From positions 1 through 29,411 of the IMG/VR virus record IMGVR_UViG_3300017917_000224: a stretch of 29,411 bases of DNA; one strand, written 5' to 3'. How positions within the stretch are numbered: the first letter of the stretch is position 1; each line of letters begins with the position of its first letter. Below, piece by piece: positions 26,001 to 29,411 of the stretch. Made by a program: the position numbers and the translations under genes. The DNA comes from a virus. The notes beneath the pieces are model-generated. The model made no database searches. It worked only from the letters and a program-made list of their open reading frames with translations, and was not told the DNA's origin.

Positions 26001-28740
26001 TGATCAAGATATTGCAGATAAGTTAGCTGAAAAGAATCATGCACAGATAGAAGTAAACATCGCTCAAGATACATACGACTCTATTCCAGTGTTGTTGAAT
26101 TCTACAGCTATCATGCAAACTATTATATCTGATGGAATACCTGATGATTTAGTTAATCCTACATATAAAACTTTTAGTATTCCATCAACATTTACAGTAC
26201 TCGACGGCGACAGATTTATATGGCGCAAGAGTACTAGCGACGGATCAATCGTTCCACAAGATACTGATTATGATACTGCTCTAAGCGGTGGAAATTTAGC
26301 ATATTCAACTGCTACAGGATTAGCTGCCGATGATATCTTAGTTGATGGCGACGGATTTGTTACTCCTACATCGAGCCCTGCTCCTGAAGAAGTAGTTCCG
26401 GGACAAATTGTCGATGCTGTTGCGATTAAAGTCTACGATAGGCCAAGCGCCGGTTCGGCAAATATTAAAGTAGATAGCTATATCGCCGATGGAGTAACGA
26501 AAGAATTTGCTGTTAGCCAACAACCAAATAGTCCTTCGGCATTAATTGTTAAATTTACCACCGGTGAACGAGATGAAATTACCGACGAGCTGGTTTCTGT
26601 TTCATCGATTAAATCTCTAGGAGAAGATTTCACTTTCGATTATTCTAATAGATTAGTAACTTTAAACGAAGCACCTCCTGAAGGAACGCTAGTTTCTATT
26701 TTTAGTTTTGAATTTAACGGTTCTAAGATATTAGACATTAACTATTTTATCGGAGACGGTGTTCAGACCGAGTTTGTTACTAATGCTCCATATGTAGATA
26801 ATATAACATATCAAGTATATGTTGATGGACAACCAGCACAACCTGGTAATCCTGCATTGTTCGAAACAGATTTATCTTATGAGTCACCAGGTAGAGTTGG
26901 TCTTTATTTTAGTGTACCTCCAGCGAACGGATCTCTAGTAAATTTCATTCTCATTAGCGGTAATGAAAGAACATATTCGATTGCCACAACTGAAAAGTTT
27001 CCAGGTAATGGCGGATCGTTATACGATTTGTACTATGTAGTAGGTGATATTGTTCCTGTTGAATCAAGTATGCTTGTTCGCGTAAATCAAAGAATCTTAA
27101 AAGCACCTAACAGCAGTTATTACACTATTGAGCCTGGGATTGTAGAATATTTTATCGATCCTGCAAAATATTTGCCTTATAGCATTTCTACAGATGACAT
27201 TGTTGTATTAGCTGATAGTCAAGTATTAAATGGTGGTGTTGATTATACTGTTGAATTAAGTAATATTAGTATTGTCTTAAATGAATATGTAGCACAAAAC
27301 TACGTAGGAAAAAAATTAATTATCGCAGTACGTCGAGATCAAGAGTACACTTACGTACCTCCGACTGAGACAGAAGGGCCAAAAATACAATTTATAGAGA
27401 ATTTTGATCCTTCGGATAGTATTGAAGTTATTAGTTTTTATAAACATGACATCCTAGACATCCAGAGATCGAGAATTCGAATATCTTCTAATTTATCGTT
27501 GACTCCTGATACTCCTGAATACTATGAATACAGAGGACTAACAGGCGGCCTAATACAATTAGATCGATCAGTTCTTGATGAAAGTTATGTTTGGGTAGTT
27601 AAAAATGCTAGTCTTTTAACACCGAGTGTTGATTACAAATTAAACAAGGATAGACACAGTATTAAATTAGCTTTACCTGCAAAGATCGATGACGACTTTA
27701 CTGTTATTACGTTTAGTAGTAATGTTTTAACGTCGGGTGTGTCTTATATGCAGTTTAAGGATATGCTTAACAGAGTTCATTTTAAGAGATTAAACGCAGA
27801 TAAGAGAACTCGTTTAGTAAAACCACTATCTTATACAGATACTACAATTGAAGTGGAAGATGCAAGTAATTTTGATTTACCAAGCACAGCAAATAACAAA
27901 CCTGGCGTAGTTGAAATCAGAGGTGAAAGAATTGAATATTTTAGTATCAGCGGAAACGTATTAGGACAGTTACGTCGAGGAACGCTTGGTACTGGAGTTC
28001 CATCACTGCATCCAGTTAACAGTTACGTTCAGGATATAGGAGCTAGCGAAACACTACCTTATGTTGAAAGTTCAGTAATTGATCAAGTTAAAGCTGACGG
28101 CACAGAAAATGTAGGTTTATCATTCGTTCCTGGAAACTTTGACACTTCTTGGAGATATCAGGGTAGAGCCATGACAGCACAAGAAGCAACAGGCCTTGCT
28201 AAAAGCTCCATTGAAGCATTCGTTGGTGGATATAGTTCAGTTCCGTGGCAGTCAGGAGTATCTTATAAAGTCGACGATGTTGTTGAGGTTGGAACTTATA
28301 CATATAAATGCGTTTTAGCACATACAAGTTCGGATAATTTTAAATCTGATTCGACTAAGTGGTCTTTCTTTGTTGGAAATATAAGACTGAAGAAAGACAG
28401 TTATTCGGTTCATAGTGTTGCAATTCATCCAGAAAGTCCCGAAGGCGATGTTGTATTAGACGCTGACTTTACAGTTGATAATCAAACAGCAAATTTAACA
28501 TTAACTAACAACTTAAAACTTGGTACTAGGGTTACTGTTGTAAAAAGAACAGGAACCGACTGGGATTCTGTAACTAGTATTTTAGATGAAGATAATAAGA
28601 TTTCGAGATTCCTAAAAGCGGCGCCTGTAGTATGGTATGCAACTATAGGTAAATATGACAGTACTTTAGGTGATCCGAATACATTTGATAGAGATGATGG
28701 AACATTTGATAGTACATCGATCACGTTTGATCAAGGATAA
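14023..28740 (+). CDS. Giant modular virion protein in the gp7 position (4905 residues)
   Basis: One uninterrupted frame encodes 4905 residues, nearly five times T4 gp7 (1032), at the place of gene 7 after gp6. GGAG lies six bases before its ATG, which overlaps the gp6 stop by eight bases. The N-terminus (LPRYFKTDANKKFLQATIDQ, then NGYIGRQ and WNPHIDWDKFVNFQNYYW) is a type I associate with baseplate-linked proteins of marine T4-like phages. Landmarks in order: cupredoxin-like fold (186-266), CPWEMLGF...PSWWQEVYGPAPYT (1117-1141), CBM-like units (1418, 1547, 1728, 2240, 4742), an FG-GAP-like propeller (2205-2703), GSGY repeats (3089-3146, 3448-3525), QNYVDWIF...KPYRTKIREF (3331-3383), GDG modules (3745, 4153, 4241, 4326), a coiled coil (3894-4020) and an ERIEYF module (4594-4680). 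No signal peptide or protease is seen. The likely role is baseplate periphery and host contact; identity with gp7 is unproven. Confidence 0.8.
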   Translation: MAESKKIKNLKTTATDLLPRYFKTDANKKFLQATIDQLIQPGTVKKVNGYIGRQNAKSAVGSDIFITASTKDRQDYQLEPALTIKDSIGNNVFFKDYQDYINQLSVFGSNTKNHNRLNRQEFYSWNPHIDWDKFVNFQNYYWLPYGPDTVRIFGQQENIISSYKVDLQSETDNNVYVFSPDGATQNPTLKLFRGQTYRFEINSPGNPFSIKTARSPESFDRYINPGVTGYAVENGVIEITLPYNSPDILYYVSETDIDLGGVFQVESIEENTVLDISTDILGKKEYVLSDGTKLSNGMKVSFVGNVSPAEYSVGQYYVEGVGRSIRLVNEKVLELISTYTNQQSVPFDSGKFDSQPWDDAISFAGKSDYIVVNRASTDRNPWSRYNRWFHKDVIEKSATYNNKVASIDQSARATRPIIEFEPNIKLYNFGTRALGDVDVIDDYTVDVFSMVEGQLGYNVDGIQLAQGQRVLFTADTDRLVRNRIYKVDFLLLDGVRKIHLVEQELPVTNDLVLIRQGNKNKGQMYWYDGDQWNLGQQKTSVNQSPMFDVFDETGHSFGDKTVYDGSTFKGTKLFSYKQGTGANDATLGFPLSYKNITNIGDIVFNFNLATDKFQYKDIVDIKDKQIKVGYLFNYEDTDAGYINGWTTARTFDVQPAVRIYKNSNKFNNFNIDIFDDIDSLGDLRVKVFVNGLFVQPADYTISTSGRYKTIILNNDILDSDVLTIKCYSNQPINENGYYEVPINLQNNPSNNDIGDFTLGEVIDHVGSIVENLENFEGQFPGPNNLRDLGGVSDLGTKFVQHSGPMSLVLYHVTSDTNNIIRAIESSREDYNKFKRNFVSVAENLGIDTDPVELVNLILQEINKDKPKSSPYYFSDMIPYAGGIKTELTVIDYRIKTYPLTNNFNLDTLSNKAVIVYLNDNQLLYEKDYTFSDQGFVVISAELQNDDKVTIWEFENTNGCCVPPTPTKLGIWPKYEPKKIYDTTLVNPRWMIQGHDGSLILAYNDYRDDLILELEKRIFNNIKIKYDSNIFDVQDLIPSFNKSNRYSLSEFNEVLSISFYQWSGLVSKDFTKPLGYSRDNSLTFNYKELPALDGSSPLPGYWRGVYQWMLGTDRPNLCPWEMLGFSIEPSWWQEVYGPAPYTSDNLIMWEDIADGLVKQPNSPTVYLEKYKRPYLKGRIPVDQDGNIISPLDSGLALGPITTSTANDFVFGDQSPVETAWRRSSYYPFSVMVASMLLQPATTLGTLLDRSRIVRNLAGQLIYKDTGVRITASDIVLPSIYSSTSNIKSSGIINYIVDYILSDNLRSYTEYQYNLKNIQAKLSYRIGSFSSKEKFKLLLDSKTPLSQSSVFVPQEDYEIILNSSSPIKKISYSGVVITKGADGFSVKGYSKTQPYFKYYPATNLGLLINIGGISEGFVEWTSQSTYSSGKVIFYNNRYYRSKVLHTTSDTFDSKYYQLLPSLPLIGGRDAYIRTEWDRTEEIVVPYGTRFRTIQEVVDFLLGYGEYLKDQGFIFDDFNAELNAITNWETSAKEFLFWTTQNWSTGEDQWDDWKPNEFVPVGSVVKYAGDYYKSVVTSDPSEVFQEDNFVKLDGLSDIGSAVISLSPAAIKLTFEAPLSVVDDIRNSFNGYEIFKVDGTPIQPNFLNNYREDNAVSYTPTEDGIYGATFYLVQKEQVVILNNSTLFNDTIYNPESGYRQEKIKVSGYVSSEWNGSFNIPGFIFDQAKIDDWESWKDYALGDIVKYKQFYYSASRFIPGEESFDNNKWIKLDQKPTPRLLPNWTYKAEQFTDFYSLDSDNFDGDQQAVAQHLVGYQKRQYLSNIIKDDVSEFKFYQGMIVEKGTQNVLNKLFDVLSADDKESVDFYEEWALRTGQYGASQAFENIEFIIDESDVKNNPQGYELVNQIDTSLVDFIVRQTPNEVYLKPVGYSNSPWPVAEDKPSFLRTPGYVRPSDVKYSFVSLDQVINTDITDYVEGDYVWVGFEGREWNVYRYSRLEQTVIDAAYSTNDKLLTLVLDKNTSVRIGDIIGIDQVSTFPGFYKVVDIDLKKIILSAPSITNFRTPFTEQNKIVVSTFYSYRVKNVVNDNGSIDYAIDRADQVLKTAPNNGELLWIDDNGNNKWMTWQYNPIYSLDEIINTAPQEGLSYGRRIVLNPGANITAISNDLGEVIIYDKAGPVAPWLQRQTITVPFISKNTGFDDNATPASLTGDVIAISGDSRWLATGTPLANNVSSRLKYVGGSPLWSSVTSYAVGDIVIYNSKPYQAQFIVGLPANLNKNPETQTNFWKEISYIPVGEDSLSTNSNLTKQGVVSIYEKDANNIFTLVATIVSPHPLNNEKFGSSLAFGSDTLLVGSEGFQNDTGKVYRLTYKTTIEATTNYNPVGSSGQTLVVSSTANIRAGMHVLGNGFTTQYVAQVVNSTTLILNAPPDSDPSTILSFTVTGWRYDTSIVVGEPLQSGSRFGTSTIVSKDNSTLLVSAPGGVYDNNSENLSVEGDELIKIPGKVFVYKLASGQYSLYTVLTNGSPDYGTSITVSNTGQYIAVSSIFDDKETIDQGTVIVYKDNGTGYSQYQELYNLDPETAEFFGSKISFMNDYDTLVVYSEGSDTKTTMTIDLGSTTFDNNLTKIVDVAEDSGRIDVYDRYGSKWIFSESLVNGQDISTGYSTGLAVGSDVILVGAPYALDQGLSSGRVHEYRKPIGKFSWSVLHQETDRIDLSKIKRAFLYDRNTNKLVSYLDVIDSTQGRIPGLADQEIRYKTFYDPAIYSVGNSTVKIDEGMAWGKAQVGTLWWDLRTAKFYDSQDNDLVYRNSTWNTLFPGASVDIYEWVETTLTPSQWNSRADTDEGLITGVSGTTLYGNDVYGLIKKYDSVAKTFKNTYYYWVKNKKTIPNVNFRKIPANDVAELISNPRGYGYKYLALTSPNSFSLVNVKPLLQDSNIVLSVEYWTGNYDNKNIHNEWKIISNNPNSSIPRFIENKWFDSLCGKDEAGRLVPDTTLPPKIKYGIEFRPRQGMFVNRFEALKQFIEQINLVLINNLIVERSDLSSIEQFEKEPSEISGLYDSAIDSEEELRFTNIGTYEKAVLKPIINDGRITGIDIVQRGRGYLIAPYLTISGTGTGAVVRSVLDTRGRITGVEIISQGEGYSDQTTVIVRNYSILVHSDSTAYGNWSIYSYEPLSLTWSRVQTQSYDVRNYWSYVDWYAPGYNQFTAIDFSVSSFVDLNNLKTDIDQIVKIRTTNNGTWLLLRKYAESTSVDWTQSYEVIGSEKGTIQFNSNLYSFSNTQYGFDASLYDSSIFDNSASIELRIILNAIKNNILTDDLKQSYLDLFFNSVRYVLSEQNYVDWIFKTSFVKAKHSVGELKQKVTYNNDNLENFEDFINEVKPYRTKIREFISSYDKVDNSLLSTTDFDLPAVFEDGAITPIDVVVRNGIVQTNSNKLLEYPWKHWYDNLGYNITSIVVSSQGAGYVSEPVVRIISNSGSGARARAFITNGKVTRISLINRGSGYLDAPVIVLEGGLGTTGVQARAVAIIGDGVIRNNHIGIKFDRLTQRYFITSLQETETYSGSVAVSGSRLQFPLKWAPDIVNTFANNVKLGIETVTINDVEVLKSDYKLSTVKSTSRGYTSYSGLLTFDVAPARGSTVKINYTKDWSVLNAADRIQYYYDPAAGELGKELGQLMTGVDYGGVNVTGLSFEVGQGWDSVPYYTDKWDSSDTTFSDYIVTVAANTHSFTLPYVPPNGTEMNVYYSSKNIETYPGDGFTKIYNFNILNIYPPTVRVETTVEFDDTATTNVEGSNTITLVSVNNIQVGDIVTIIPDVEKTIGLDTKVIEVNTINKTVKLDQILFKDIETGTSAVFTRTLVDPIDCTINSNGTVFLNDAVPTGSNIVITAFFDPVRLDDPYYNSKTSAQETLADAQEVLTTKTNEYYTLVNSEVDLQEQLESLTDEIYQLQTELNALNVIIDGLDPSNPLYIESVNRINDLVNTEIPAVQDQIDSVSNDLSNLDQDIADKLAEKNHAQIEVNIAQDTYDSIPVLLNSTAIMQTIISDGIPDDLVNPTYKTFSIPSTFTVLDGDRFIWRKSTSDGSIVPQDTDYDTALSGGNLAYSTATGLAADDILVDGDGFVTPTSSPAPEEVVPGQIVDAVAIKVYDRPSAGSANIKVDSYIADGVTKEFAVSQQPNSPSALIVKFTTGERDEITDELVSVSSIKSLGEDFTFDYSNRLVTLNEAPPEGTLVSIFSFEFNGSKILDINYFIGDGVQTEFVTNAPYVDNITYQVYVDGQPAQPGNPALFETDLSYESPGRVGLYFSVPPANGSLVNFILISGNERTYSIATTEKFPGNGGSLYDLYYVVGDIVPVESSMLVRVNQRILKAPNSSYYTIEPGIVEYFIDPAKYLPYSISTDDIVVLADSQVLNGGVDYTVELSNISIVLNEYVAQNYVGKKLIIAVRRDQEYTYVPPTETEGPKIQFIENFDPSDSIEVISFYKHDILDIQRSRIRISSNLSLTPDTPEYYEYRGLTGGLIQLDRSVLDESYVWVVKNASLLTPSVDYKLNKDRHSIKLALPAKIDDDFTVITFSSNVLTSGVSYMQFKDMLNRVHFKRLNADKRTRLVKPLSYTDTTIEVEDASNFDLPSTANNKPGVVEIRGERIEYFSISGNVLGQLRRGTLGTGVPSLHPVNSYVQDIGASETLPYVESSVIDQVKADGTENVGLSFVPGNFDTSWRYQGRAMTAQEATGLAKSSIEAFVGGYSSVPWQSGVSYKVDDVVEVGTYTYKCVLAHTSSDNFKSDSTKWSFFVGNIRLKKDSYSVHSVAIHPESPEGDVVLDADFTVDNQTANLTLTNNLKLGTRVTVVKRTGTDWDSVTSILDEDNKISRFLKAAPVVWYATIGKYDSTLGDPNTFDRDDGTFDSTSITFDQG
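14578..14820 (+). other. Cupredoxin-like domain without copper ligands (residues 186-266)
   Basis: The segment runs NPTLKLFRGQTYRFEI, then PGNPFSIKTA, GVIEITLPY and PDILYYVSET, ending DLGGVFQVE. This follows the plastocyanin-like pattern often found in phage proteins (RGxTYxF, GHPFxI, PxxLYYxCxxHxxMGG). The His after PG is Asn here, and the Cys/His/Met ligand loop is replaced by VSETDIDLGG, so it should not bind copper. The fold assignment is inference. Confidence 0.5.
18274..18396 (+). repeat. CBM5/12-like module, copy 1 (residues 1418-1458)
   Basis: The pattern is W, then TYSSGKVIFYNNRYYRS, then an aspartate/phenylalanine-rich turn and YYQLLP. This fits the Wx(4-5)YxxGxxVxYxxxxY signature of the short three-stranded chitin-binding-type modules (CBM families 5/12). 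Sugar binding is inferred. Confidence 0.55.
18661..18795 (+). repeat. CBM5/12-like module, copy 2 (residues 1547-1591)
   Basis: WDDWKPNEFVPVGSVVKY is followed by AGDYYKSV, an acidic turn and NFVKLDG. It has the same tryptophan, G-x-x-V-x-Y and YY spacing as copy 1, 129 residues upstream, and shares the closing hydrophobic strand. Confidence 0.55.
19204..19329 (+). repeat. CBM5/12-like module, copy 3 (residues 1728-1769)
   Basis: WESWKDYALGDIVKYKQFYY is followed by SASRFIPGEESFDNNKWIKL. This copy keeps the G-D-x-V-x-Y core and the terminal Trp typical of the family. It also resembles copy 2 at its start (WxxW) and end (KLD). Confidence 0.6.
20740..20880 (+). repeat. CBM5/12-like module, copy 4 (residues 2240-2286), inside the propeller region
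   Basis: WSSVTSYAVGDIVIYNSKPY is followed by QAQFIVGLPANLNKNPE and a terminal FWKEIS. It is the closest of the five to the family pattern, including the asparagine/proline-rich loop before the last Trp. It sits between the first two propeller strands, as an insertion in a blade. Confidence 0.62.
21157..21330 (+). other. Small beta-domain inserted in the propeller (residues 2379-2436)
   Basis: The segment contains SSGQTLVVSSTANIRAGMHV, then GNGFTTQYVAQVVNSTTLIL and NAPPDS. This GTTLxVxSxxxIxxGMxVxGxG...TxLxLxxxP module recurs in many phage structural proteins. Here it separates two blades, which are 122 residues apart instead of about 60-80. Confidence 0.5.
23287..23460 (+). repeat. GSGY beta-repeat pair 1 (residues 3089-3146)
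   Basis: Two half-repeats, VQRGRGYLIAPYLTI...GTGTGAVVRSV and GVEIISQGEGYSDQTTVIV, follow the scheme V..GxGY..aP.v.i..GxGA.a.a.v. The same unit occurs again at 24367. The function is unknown; this is probably a stacked beta-structure. Confidence 0.6.
24367..24597 (+). repeat. GSGY beta-repeat pair 2 (residues 3449-3525)
   Basis: SSQGAGYVSEPVVRI with SGSGARARAF, then INRGSGYLDAPVIV with a GVQARAVAI ending, repeat the pattern of pair 1. The two pairs flank a helical segment with QNYVDWIF and KPYRTKIREF (residues 3331-3383). Confidence 0.6.
25702..26082 (+). other. Long coiled coil in the giant protein (residues 3894-4020)
   Basis: About 125 residues rich in Glu, Gln, Asp, Lys, Ala and Leu show heptad-like spacing, for example DLQEQLESLTDEIYQLQTEL and NDLSNLDQDIADKLAEK. 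A short break with Pro (GLDPSNPLY) divides it into two arms, so it may form a hairpin. It is the only long coil in an otherwise beta-rich protein. Confidence 0.75.
26479..27354 (+). repeat. Tandem GDG-type beta-modules (residues 4153-4444)
   Basis: Three successive units of about 85-120 residues begin YIADGVTKEF (4153), YFIGDGVQTEF (4241) and FPGNGGSLYDLYY (4326). They continue with VxVxxxxQ-type strands and an AxPxxGxLVxxxxF-like end. A fourth copy, YPGDGFTKIYNF, is at residue 3745, before the coiled coil. Such units are common in phage fibre and baseplate proteins. Confidence 0.55.
27802..28062 (+). other. ERIEY-type phage structural module (residues 4594-4680)
   Basis: KRTRLVKPLSYTDTTIEVED is followed by FDLPSTANNKPGVVEIRGERIEY, read in two blocks, then GNVLGQLRRGTLGTG and a histidine before NSYVQDIG. 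I recognise this PGxxxIxGERIxY...LRRGxxGT pattern from large marine phage structural proteins. No function is assigned to it. Confidence 0.6.
28246..28377 (+). repeat. CBM5/12-like module, copy 5 (residues 4742-4785)
   Basis: WQSGVSYKVDDVVEVGTYTY is followed by KCVLAHTSSDNFKSDSTKW. It retains Trp, Tyr and the closing Trp, but D replaces the usual glycine before the valine strand. It lies about 2450 residues after copy 4, close to the C-terminus. Confidence 0.55.
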
Positions 28741-28743
28741 AAC

Positions 28744-29411
28744 ATGGCAAAGCAAACAATAAATTTTGGAACCACGATAAACGACGGCACAGGCGACACG
28801 TTAAGAGCCGGCGCTCAGAAAATCAACGCTAATTTTACTGAATTATATGATGCATTTTCTGCAGACGGGACATTAAGTGTTGTTTCAGGAGTTGTTGCAG
28901 GAAACGGTATATCAGTTAGTAATCCATATGGTTCAGTTACTGTTAACGCATTGCCTGCATCAGAAACACAGGCAGGTGTAATCAAAGTAGGTAGCGGACT
29001 AACTATCACTGATGGAATATTATCAGCTACAGCCTACTCCCTGCCAAAGGCTGCATCTAATATATTAGGTGGCATCAAAGTCGGTGATAATCTAACGATT
29101 AATAATGAGGGTGTACTAAGTGCAGTCGCTACTCCTTATACCTTACCAACTGCTAGCCCAACAACTAAGGGCGGAATTAAAGTTGGAGACGGGCTAGAGA
29201 TTGTTGATGGAGTTTTAAAGGTGGCAAGCATTGGAATAGCATCTGCTCTAGAATCCGGAAATGCTATTCTAACTTATAGCGAAGTAGAGGGATTAACTCA
29301 CAGTATTTTGCAATCAGATTTTGGTGTTTCGTTGTTTACTACCGGAGAAATTAATTATACTAGTTTAGGGTGGACAGATGGAACAGAGATAGTTAATCAA
29401 GTAACTGTCAC
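28744..29411 (+). CDS. Tail-fibre-like virion protein, 3' part beyond window edge
   Basis: I translated this frame by hand: 222 codons from ATG 28744 run open to the end of the window. AAGGA lies six bases before the ATG, three bases after the giant gene's stop. The N-terminal motif GDTLRAGAQKINANFTELYD (residues 19-38) is widespread in virion proteins of T4-like marine phages and probably anchors the protein to the baseplate. It is followed by three degenerate repeats of about 31-34 residues: GVIKVGSGLTITDGILSATA, GGIKVGDNLTINNEGVLSAV and GGIKVGDGLEIVDGVLKVAS. Such glycine-rich, strand-turn repeats are typical of trimeric fibre shafts. In T4 this map position holds gp8 to gp12, so a wedge-tip or short-fibre role is plausible. 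The receptor-binding C-terminus is not in the window. Confidence 0.75.
   Translation, partial: MAKQTINFGTTINDGTGDTLRAGAQKINANFTELYDAFSADGTLSVVSGVVAGNGISVSNPYGSVTVNALPASETQAGVIKVGSGLTITDGILSATAYSLPKAASNILGGIKVGDNLTINNEGVLSAVATPYTLPTASPTTKGGIKVGDGLEIVDGVLKVASIGIASALESGNAILTYSEVEGLTHSILQSDFGVSLFTTGEINYTSLGWTDGTEIVNQVTV
28975..29226 (+). repeat. Three fibre-type repeats in the last gene
   Basis: Units begin at 28975, 29068 and 29170 with G(V/G)IKVG(S/D)xL and end with (I/V)L(S/K)(A/V). The DNA copies differ at many positions, so the repeats are old rather than recent duplications. Confidence 0.7.

Noticed and set aside
1-29411. tRNA genes, CRISPR arrays, insertion sequences or integrase sites
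   Set aside because: I saw no cloverleaf, spaced direct repeats, transposase motif or terminal inverted repeats; coding is almost continuous.

Overview
The window looks like a contiguous piece of a T4-like (Tevenvirinae-related) myovirus genome from an AT-rich, probably marine lineage. It carries recognisable T4 orthologues (gp46, gp47, gp55, gp53, gp5, gp25 and gp6) in compact, overlapping gene order, with no tRNA, transposon or host gene. The protein style (gp55 with an extra internal segment, gp5 without lysozyme, long gp6, short gp53, giant structural protein) resembles T4-like phages of marine bacteria. The host cannot be fixed from the sequence alone.

Layout. Bases 1-5006 are a minus-strand operon, read leftwards from 5006: late sigma factor gp55, the Mre11/Rad50-like recombination nuclease pair gp47 and gp46, a small basic histone-H1-like protein, an SGNH-like protein of unknown role, and a GIY-YIG endonuclease-like gene cut by the window edge. 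Every junction overlaps by 1 to 8 bases, so translation is probably coupled. Bases 5007-5090 are a divergent control region. It holds a near-perfect sigma70-type promoter for the minus operon, a T4-type late promoter for the plus genes, and two dyad symmetries lying on the early promoter. Bases 5091-29411 are a plus-strand late operon for the baseplate: a tube-cap/initiator-like protein, gp53, a 734-residue hub-type protein, a lysozyme-less gp5, gp25, then a second late promoter, gp6, a giant 4905-residue modular protein in the gp7 position, and the start of a repeat-containing tail-fibre-like protein.

How it fits together. Early host RNA polymerase would make gp55 and the recombination nuclease from the strong leftward promoter. 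The gp55 so made would then redirect polymerase to the ATAAATA late promoters at 5061 and 10541 and switch on the baseplate genes. The two late promoters share a further 7-mer, TACGCAG, exactly 20 bases upstream of ATAAATA.

The giant gene fills half of the window. From sequence it seems built from a gp7-like N-terminus, a degenerate cupredoxin-like fold, five carbohydrate-binding-module-like units, an FG-GAP-type beta-propeller with an inserted domain, GSGY repeats, GDG beta-modules and a long coiled coil. The module names are pattern-based inferences.
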